DNA of 20,711 nt from an uncultured Lachnospiraceae bacterium (GTDB taxonomy: Bacteria > Bacillota_A > Clostridia > Lachnospirales > Lachnospiraceae). Shown piece by piece: positions 16,792 through 20,711 of the stretch; position 1 is the stretch's first letter, and each line of letters starts with the position of its first letter. The stretch spans positions 1-20,711 of the forward strand of contig CAJUMT010000036.1 in NCBI GenBank assembly GCA_910587495.1. The letters are read 5' to 3'. Both the position numbers and the translations under genes were made by a program. Under the pieces are notes generated by a model. It saw only the letters and a list, made by a program, of their open reading frames with translations, was not told the origin of the DNA and ran no database searches.

Positions 16792-17017
16792 AAGAAATGA
16801 AGAAACAAGTGTAAAGAATCAAATAATTATGATTTATAAATTGAAGTGAGAAAAAACACATGGCAGAGAATCAGCAACAGGACGGAAAGAATCCTAGCAT
16901 AATGAGGAGTTAAAATTGTATTGTAGTTTTGTAAATGTTCAGGGTGGTAAGATAGATATGGGATACATTGATTTGTGACAACAGTGTTAACACAAGTTTG
17001 AAAGGTGGTGGATTTTT
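16792..17017. other. Intergenic region before the DUF1016 gene
   Basis: AT-rich, 226 bases. It contains a 17-codon ORF (16860-16913, starting MAENQQQDGKN) with only a weak ribosome site, possibly the start of a lost gene, and a palindrome at 16972-16996. I see no clear promoter or terminator hairpin. Confidence 0.5.
16972..16996. promoter_or_regulatory. 25-bp imperfect palindrome upstream of the DUF1016 gene
   Basis: TTTGTGACAACA, a central G, then TGTTAACACAAG. It matches 22 of 25 positions of a perfect palindrome located inside the gene at 17291-17315. It ends 21 bases before the GTG start, where an operator would act. The role is inferred. Confidence 0.55.
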
Positions 17018-18010
17018 GTGAAAAATGAAATATCAGCGGCAGGCAATCTCATTCAGATTATCAGCCAATCAAAGCAGAATGCTCTGAAAAAAGTAAATGA
17101 GGAACTGATTCAGATGTATTGGAAGGTAGGAGAATACCTGAGTACAGAATCCATGAAAACATCATTCGGAGATGCTTATATAGATACAGTGGCGGAAGAA
17201 ATCCAAAATGCATTTCCTGGGATTAAGGGATTTAACAGGCGTGGTCTGTATCGTATGAAGAAATTTTATGAAACATATGCAGGTGATGAGTTTGTGACAA
17301 CACTGTTGTCACAAATAAGCTGGTCCAATCATCTGGCTATCATTTCAAAAGGAAAAACACCTGAAGAACGTCATTTTTATATAACTCTTTGTATAAAAGA
17401 GAATTATTCGGCACGGGAATTGTCCCGTCAGATAGACAGTGGATATTATGAACGATATATGTTGTCTAAGGAAAAAGTGCTTCCTGAGCCGATAAAGGGA
17501 TTGAAAGAAAATCCATTTCTGGATTCTTATGTGATAGAATTTCTGGATTTGCCGTCTAACTTCAAGGAGCCTGATTTAAGAAAAGGCCTGATCAGGAATA
17601 TGAAAGATTTTATTCTGGAGGTTGGCAGGGATTTTACGTTCATTGATGAAGAATTCAGAGTTCAGGTGGGCGGTGAAGATTACAAGATTGACCTGCTTTT
17701 CTTCCATCGGGGATTGCAGTGTCTTGTGGCATTTGAACTGAAAGTTGGTAAATTTAAGCCAGAGTATATATCGAAAATGGATTTCTATCTGGAAGCTCTT
17801 GATCGTCAGAAGAAAAAGGAAAATGAGAATCCGAGTGTCGGAATGATATTATGTGCATCTAAAGATGATGAAGTGGTTGAGTATGCTATGAGCAGAACAT
17901 TGTCTCCAATGATGGTTGCAGAGTATCAACTCCAATTGCCGGATAAGAATATACTGCAGAAGAAGTTGCAGGAATTAATCAATATGCCTTTACTGGAGGA
18001 TGACGAGTAA
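17018..18010 (+). CDS. DUF1016 (YhcG-type) PD-(D/E)XK nuclease-domain protein
   Basis: 330 residues. Residues 5-160 are the DUF1016 N-terminal helical domain, with MYWKVGEYLS, the FNRRGLYRMKKFYETY segment, LLSQISWSNHLAII and YFxRYMLS-like FYITLCIKENYSARELSRQI. Residues 170-310 are the YhcG-type PD-(D/E)XK domain: IDLLFFHRGLQCLVAFELK, with Asp225, Glu240 and Lys242 in the expected D-(X)n-ExK order. The fold suggests nucleic acid cleavage or binding; the cellular role of the family is poorly known. These genes often travel with restriction-modification and other defence loci. The start is GTG 17018, with AAAGGTGG at 17001-17008. The gene is intact. It lies between the Avs-like gene and the recombinase, so it is probably a second defence cargo. 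Confidence 0.88.
   Translation: MKNEISAAGNLIQIISQSKQNALKKVNEELIQMYWKVGEYLSTESMKTSFGDAYIDTVAEEIQNAFPGIKGFNRRGLYRMKKFYETYAGDEFVTTLLSQISWSNHLAIISKGKTPEERHFYITLCIKENYSARELSRQIDSGYYERYMLSKEKVLPEPIKGLKENPFLDSYVIEFLDLPSNFKEPDLRKGLIRNMKDFILEVGRDFTFIDEEFRVQVGGEDYKIDLLFFHRGLQCLVAFELKVGKFKPEYISKMDFYLEALDRQKKKENENPSVGMILCASKDDEVVEYAMSRTLSPMMVAEYQLQLPDKNILQKKLQELINMPLLEDDE
17291..17315. repeat. 25-bp perfect palindrome inside the DUF1016 gene
   Basis: TTTGTGACAACA, a central C, then TGTTGTCACAAA: 12-bp arms that are exact reverse complements. It encodes FVTTLLSQ within the gene. A related copy lies upstream at 16972-16996. Confidence 0.85.
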
Positions 18011-18075
18011 GTAGTTGTGTTTAGAATACGGCAAGAAGATATTTTTAACGGCATAAAATGTGAAATGACATTTTA

Positions 18076-19827
18076 ATGGATTTTAGCACAAAATGGAGAA
18101 ACGGGTTGAATAGTAAAGATGCAGAGCCAGAAACCCCGCATTGGGATTTTGGAAGAAACGTAGCTCAAACTGTGAAATTGCAGATAAAATTACTTTTAAG
18201 CTACGTTGATAAAACAGTTAAAAATAAAGAAGAAAAACGATACAGGTACTTGTTTCCATTAAAGTACCTGCTTTGTTATGCGGCGACTTCAGGACTTCAG
18301 GATATTCTAAAAATGGAGATGGCTCAAGAAGAGGAATTTGCCTCGTTGTTAAGAATGCAGATAGCAGAACTTAATATAAACTCCAAAAGCTTTATTGCTT
18401 TCTGTAGAAAGACTTTATTTCTGGAAGCGAAAGAAATAAACTGGGAAGCGTATGTTTGGTATGTGGCGAAATTAAATATCGTTCCTGAAAGATACAGTCT
18501 TAGCAGCACAATAGAAAGCTTTTCGTTTTTAGATATTCGATTGGAAGATAATCGAAAGGTGCTGCAGGAATATATGAAATATCTTTTTACGGTTACGAAT
18601 TTGAATCTGGGTACAATACGCATAAAGCAGACATATATAAAAGAATTTCTTAAACATTTAGAAGAGCAGAAAAGAGCAATTACAGCGCTAGATATTAGCC
18701 TCGTAAAAGAATACTTTGATAAACTGAGTATGCAGAGAATCGACCCTCAAAGCTATAATAATAAGGTTCGGACAGTTACGATATTTCTTCAATACTTGCA
18801 GACGAAAGATTATATCAATCATTTCACAATACCTGTTCTCTTTTATAAAAAGAAAAGTTATCCTAAAAATCGTGAAATTAAGGACTTGGATAAAAAGCTG
18901 GATTTGCTAATGTTTAAACTTCCAGAGTTTCCTGAGCAGCTGCGTATTATGAGTCTGATTCTACTGTATACAGGTATCGATAAGGGAAAGCTGTTCTTGC
19001 TGAGAAATGCAGATTTTTATTGTGAGAATGAAGATAGTTGGATAAAAGTGCCGGGTACGAACAGGAGTGTTCCTATACCGGATATCCTGCACTTGTTGGT
19101 TTTAAGATATTCGGAAAAGAATCGTATAGATATAGAGAGGCTGCTTTTTCTAAACCGAGATAAGAAATATACAGCAAGAAGTTTTGAAGAGTCAATTAAG
19201 AGACAATGCCTGAAGTCCCGCATATTGGATGGAGAATATGTATTCAAAGGAAATGGATACCAAAAGGAATTATGCAAAGCTTTATATCGGAATGGTACTT
19301 CAATCCAGGCAATCCGGGAGTACATGGGCTATTCTACGGATGAAACCGTAAAGAAATATATCGGATGGGTTGATGAGAAAGTGGCTGAGAAGTCAGATGA
19401 ATTCTTCAAGCAACAAGAAAACAGTTTGGGAGGGAGGTTATTGATGGCGAAGTACGATAAGATGAATGAAGCGAACCGGCAGGAAAGTGAGAAAAAGGTG
19501 CAACTTGCCATTGCTGAGATTCGCAGAACAGCGTCAGAGGGGAATGCGATATCAGTCTCTGATCTTTCCAGAAATACAGGGTTGTCGAAAGGATTTTTTT
19601 ATAAGAATGAGCAAGTGAAAAATATATTAGATGAAGAGAAAGAAAAACAGGATCAGGGAACACTTGCCTGGATAAAGAAAGAGGTGCGAGATAAGAGCCT
19701 GGAGAAACAGGTAGAGTTATATCAAAGGGAAATAAAGAGGTTGTTAGATGAAAATGAAAATCTGAAGAAGGAGAACCAAAAGTTGCTTCGAGCGTTGAAT
19801 AAACTGCAAAAGGAATCTTCAAAATGA
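18076..19827 (+). CDS. Tn554-like TnpB-type tyrosine recombinase fused to a TnpC-type (DUF6262-like) domain
   Basis: 583 residues. Residues 1 to about 140 are an uncharacterised helical region. About 160-260 is a core-binding (SAM-like) domain, and 285-435 has the tyrosine recombinase fold, ending in MGYSTDETVKKYIGW with Tyr428 at the nucleophile position. Other catalytic positions are altered: TGID (Asp302) for TGLR, Asn393 and Gln396 for HxxR, Tyr419 for the LGH histidine. Residues 457-583 form a TnpC-like module: a winged-helix-like segment (ISVSDLSRNTGLSKGFFYKN) and a long coiled coil with ENENLKKENQKLLRAL. This module has its own excellent ribosome site and ATG at 19444. ATG 18076 has no clear ribosome site, so the N-terminus is uncertain. 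It lies next to the right end, as expected for a transposition gene. Confidence 0.78.
   Translation: MDFSTKWRNGLNSKDAEPETPHWDFGRNVAQTVKLQIKLLLSYVDKTVKNKEEKRYRYLFPLKYLLCYAATSGLQDILKMEMAQEEEFASLLRMQIAELNINSKSFIAFCRKTLFLEAKEINWEAYVWYVAKLNIVPERYSLSSTIESFSFLDIRLEDNRKVLQEYMKYLFTVTNLNLGTIRIKQTYIKEFLKHLEEQKRAITALDISLVKEYFDKLSMQRIDPQSYNNKVRTVTIFLQYLQTKDYINHFTIPVLFYKKKSYPKNREIKDLDKKLDLLMFKLPEFPEQLRIMSLILLYTGIDKGKLFLLRNADFYCENEDSWIKVPGTNRSVPIPDILHLLVLRYSEKNRIDIERLLFLNRDKKYTARSFEESIKRQCLKSRILDGEYVFKGNGYQKELCKALYRNGTSIQAIREYMGYSTDETVKKYIGWVDEKVAEKSDEFFKQQENSLGGRLLMAKYDKMNEANRQESEKKVQLAIAEIRRTASEGNAISVSDLSRNTGLSKGFFYKNEQVKNILDEEKEKQDQGTLAWIKKEVRDKSLEKQVELYQREIKRLLDENENLKKENQKLLRALNKLQKESSK
19428..19446 (+). 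promoter_or_regulatory. Internal ribosome site and start for a TnpC-like protein
   Basis: GGGAGGGAGG at 19428-19437 precedes an in-frame ATG at 19444 by 6 bases. Initiation here would make a separate 127-residue TnpC-like protein (19444-19827), close to the size of TnpC of Tn554 (about 125). The fusion therefore may come from loss of a stop codon between two genes. Confidence 0.65.
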
Positions 19828-19903
19828 TCAGGGGATATTGTGTAGAAAGAGAAAAATAAGGCTTGGAGAAGAATCGATTTTTTTACATACAAAATAGAAG
19901 AAA

Positions 19904-19917
19904 GTGTGTATAGCGTT
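19904..19917 (+). repeat. Subterminal direct repeat, right
   Basis: GTGTGTATAGCGTT, an exact match to 12173-12186 and in the same orientation, about 50 bases inside the right junction. Both copies are followed shortly by AAAATG. Confidence 0.8.
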
Positions 19918-19966
19918 AAAATGCTGAAAAATAAAGAAGAATCTATCCTGATACAAGTTTTCACAC

Positions 19967-20212
19967 CCGATTTGGTGGGGCGATATGCCGCGAATCTTGT
20001 ATACGTTTTTTGATACTTACGATTTAGACGGAAAGACCATCGCCCCGTTCTGTACCAGCGGCGGCAGCGGGCTTTCCGGAACACCGGGAACAATTGCGGA
20101 GCTGGAAGCGGGCGCGGAGGTTCTTGACGGACTCCATATCAGCGATTCTGCGTCAGACAGTACGGAGAGCAAGGTGGCAGAATGGCTTGAAAATATTGGA
20201 CTTGCAAAATAG
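19967..20212 (+). pseudogene. Flavodoxin lipoprotein, 3' part
   Basis: Starting at CCG 19967, the frame reads PIWWGDMPRILYTFFDTYDL, then GKTIAPFCTSGGSGLSG and a C-terminal helix ending in EWLENIGLAK and a stop. The WWG and PFCTSGGSG segments are the FMN-binding loops missing from the 5' part at 11657-12142, and the join VGYP-IWWG is exactly what the family shows. ATG 19985 is an internal codon without a ribosome site, so this fragment is not expected to be translated alone. Confidence 0.9.
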
Positions 20213-20232
20213 GCAGTTGAAAGGTAAATATT

Positions 20233-20264
20233 AGGAAAAGCTCTGCGAAAGCGGGGCTTTTCCT
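20233..20264 (+). terminator. Hairpin terminator after the flavodoxin
   Basis: AGGAAAAGCTCTGC (20233-20246) and GCGGGGCTTTTCCT (20251-20264) form a 14-bp stem with G-U pairs closed by a GAAA loop. Only a weak T run follows, but the arm itself carries TTTT. This is probably the natural end of the TetR-flavodoxin transcript. Confidence 0.7.
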
Positions 20265-20289
20265 GCTTTAACACAGAAAGAGGTTTTAC

Positions 20290-20371
20290 TTGACTTATAA
20301 ATCTTACTGATGTAATATTTTAGAAAGGCATAGTAATTTTTTTGATGTGAAATCTTACGTCAGTAATATTT
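20290..20371 (+). promoter_or_regulatory. Promoter of the penicillin-binding protein gene with two BlaI/MecI-like operators
   Basis: TTGACT (20290-20295), a 17-base spacer and TAATAT (20313-20318) form a promoter. Two copies of AAATCTTAC-N4-GTAATATTT lie at 20299-20320 and 20350-20371; each contains a TTAC-N4-GTAA palindrome. The first covers the spacer and -10 box. BlaI/MecI repressors bind TAC-N4-GTA type dyads before beta-lactamase and PBP genes, so repression relieved by beta-lactam sensing is a fair inference. No blaI or blaR gene is in the window. Confidence 0.7.
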
Positions 20372-20405
20372 GACGTGAAAGTAGTTTCAATTTGGAGGGC
20401 AGATC

Positions 20406-20711
20406 ATGGTGAAAAAGAAAAGCAGACGCAGAAGAAAGAGAAGCAGAAAGATTTTGTGGCTCATTGCAGGCATTATGGGAGCAATTGCATTTGGCATGGC
20501 AGTATATATGCTGATTTTGATTAAACAGGGAAGCACTTTGACCAAACCGGACGAATTGCTTCTCACATATATGGATTACATTTCAGAGCAAAAATATGAG
20601 GAAATGTATCAAATGCTTGACATAGATGCCTCCGGACAGATCAGTGAGGAGGATTTTATAAAGCGTAATTCTGCTATCTATGAAGGGATAGAAATACAGA
20701 ATATGACAACC
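20406..20711 (+). CDS. Penicillin-binding protein with MecA_N domain, 5' end only
   Basis: The first 102 codons of a gene running off the window. A highly basic N-terminus (VKKKSRRRRKRSRK) precedes one membrane helix (about residues 16-39), so the protein is an inside-out anchored, extracytoplasmic one. Residues 46-102 (DELLLTYMDYISEQKYEEMY, then SEEDFIKRNSAIYEGIE) match the NTF2-like MecA_N domain found in PBP2a-type class B penicillin-binding proteins. The transpeptidase domain should follow beyond 20711. GGAGGG at 20394-20399 is the ribosome site. The BlaI-like operators upstream fit a drug-inducible cell-wall enzyme (inference). Confidence 0.8.
   Translation, partial: MVKKKSRRRRKRSRKILWLIAGIMGAIAFGMAVYMLILIKQGSTLTKPDELLLTYMDYISEQKYEEMYQMLDIDASGQISEEDFIKRNSAIYEGIEIQNMTT

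Larger units (their letters stand above)
12143..19968 (+). mobile_element. Integrative element carrying defence genes, inserted in a flavodoxin gene
   Basis: The two halves of one flavodoxin abut this segment: the Pro codon CCT at 12141 on the left and CCG at 19967 on the right. The exact crossover is uncertain by a few bases. Contents, all on the + strand, are a terminator, an Avs-like STAND NTPase split by TGA, a DUF1016 nuclease-like gene, and a TnpB-TnpC fusion recombinase next to the right end. A 14-bp direct repeat lies about 30 bases inside the left end and about 50 bases inside the right end. There are no obvious terminal inverted repeats, as in Tn554-like elements, which use tyrosine recombinases. 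The segment is visibly more AT-rich than its surroundings. With one recombinase of degenerate sequence, it may be immobile or need help in trans. Confidence 0.82.

Noticed and set aside
16860..16913. 17-codon ORF before the DUF1016 gene (MAENQQQDGKN...)
   Set aside because: It looks like the start of a longer gene, perhaps a restriction-modification subunit, but too little remains to support a call.
12137..19953. CTATCCT(A/G)ATA found at both ends of the element (12137 and 19943) as a possible crossover site
   Set aside because: Joining at these copies does not restore the flavodoxin frame, whereas joining at the Pro codon does. The match is short and may be chance.
1..20711. CRISPR array, tRNA, rRNA or classical insertion sequence
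   Set aside because: No regularly spaced repeats, tRNA-like cloverleaf, rRNA sequence or terminal inverted repeats with a DDE transposase were seen.

Overview
The window looks like a chromosomal segment of a Clostridia species, most likely Lachnospiraceae. The basis is gene content and style: type III glutamine synthetase, an Amt-PII fusion, a 4Fe-4S type PurF with a short propeptide, a compact nadABC operon, strong AGGAGG ribosome sites and a moderate G+C host sequence. No rRNA, tRNA or CRISPR array was seen.

Positions 1-8809 are nitrogen and cofactor metabolism, all on the + strand. A promoter and a leader with two tandem terminator-like hairpins precede glnN (glutamine synthetase III). 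An ammonium channel fused to its own PII regulator follows, then purF. A separate consensus promoter (TTGTCA-17-TATAAT) drives nadA-nadB-nadC. The genes fit together as ammonium uptake, glutamine formation, glutamine use for purines, and de novo NAD synthesis.

Positions 8810-9800 are decayed DNA: a phosphoglycerate kinase-like remnant overlapping (ATGA) a broken LarA/DUF2088 remnant, a terminator, and a second diverged 77-bp copy of part of the kinase remnant. Two small orphan genes follow (DUF1801-like and DUF3788-like). Then comes a TetR regulator with operator palindromes on its own promoter.

Positions 11657-20212 hold one flavodoxin lipoprotein gene split in two. Its 5' part ends at ...VGYP (about 12142) and its 3' part resumes at ...(P)IWWGDMPR (about 19967). 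The roughly 7.8 kb between is AT-richer and reads as an inserted mobile defence element. It contains a left-end terminator, an Avs-like STAND NTPase with an N-terminal PD-(D/E)XK nuclease (interrupted by one in-frame TGA), a DUF1016/YhcG-type PD-(D/E)XK protein, and a Tn554-like TnpB-TnpC fusion recombinase whose catalytic residues other than the tyrosine look lost. A 14-bp direct repeat lies just inside each end. The flavodoxin gene also carries a +1 shift in a poly-A tract after its start codon.

The window ends with the first 102 codons of a membrane-anchored, MecA_N-type penicillin-binding protein. Its promoter carries two near-identical TTAC-N4-GTAA operators of the BlaI/MecI kind. The strongest leads are the defence element split into the flavodoxin, its interrupted Avs-like gene, its degenerate TnpB-TnpC fusion, and a 25-bp palindrome present both before and inside the DUF1016 gene.
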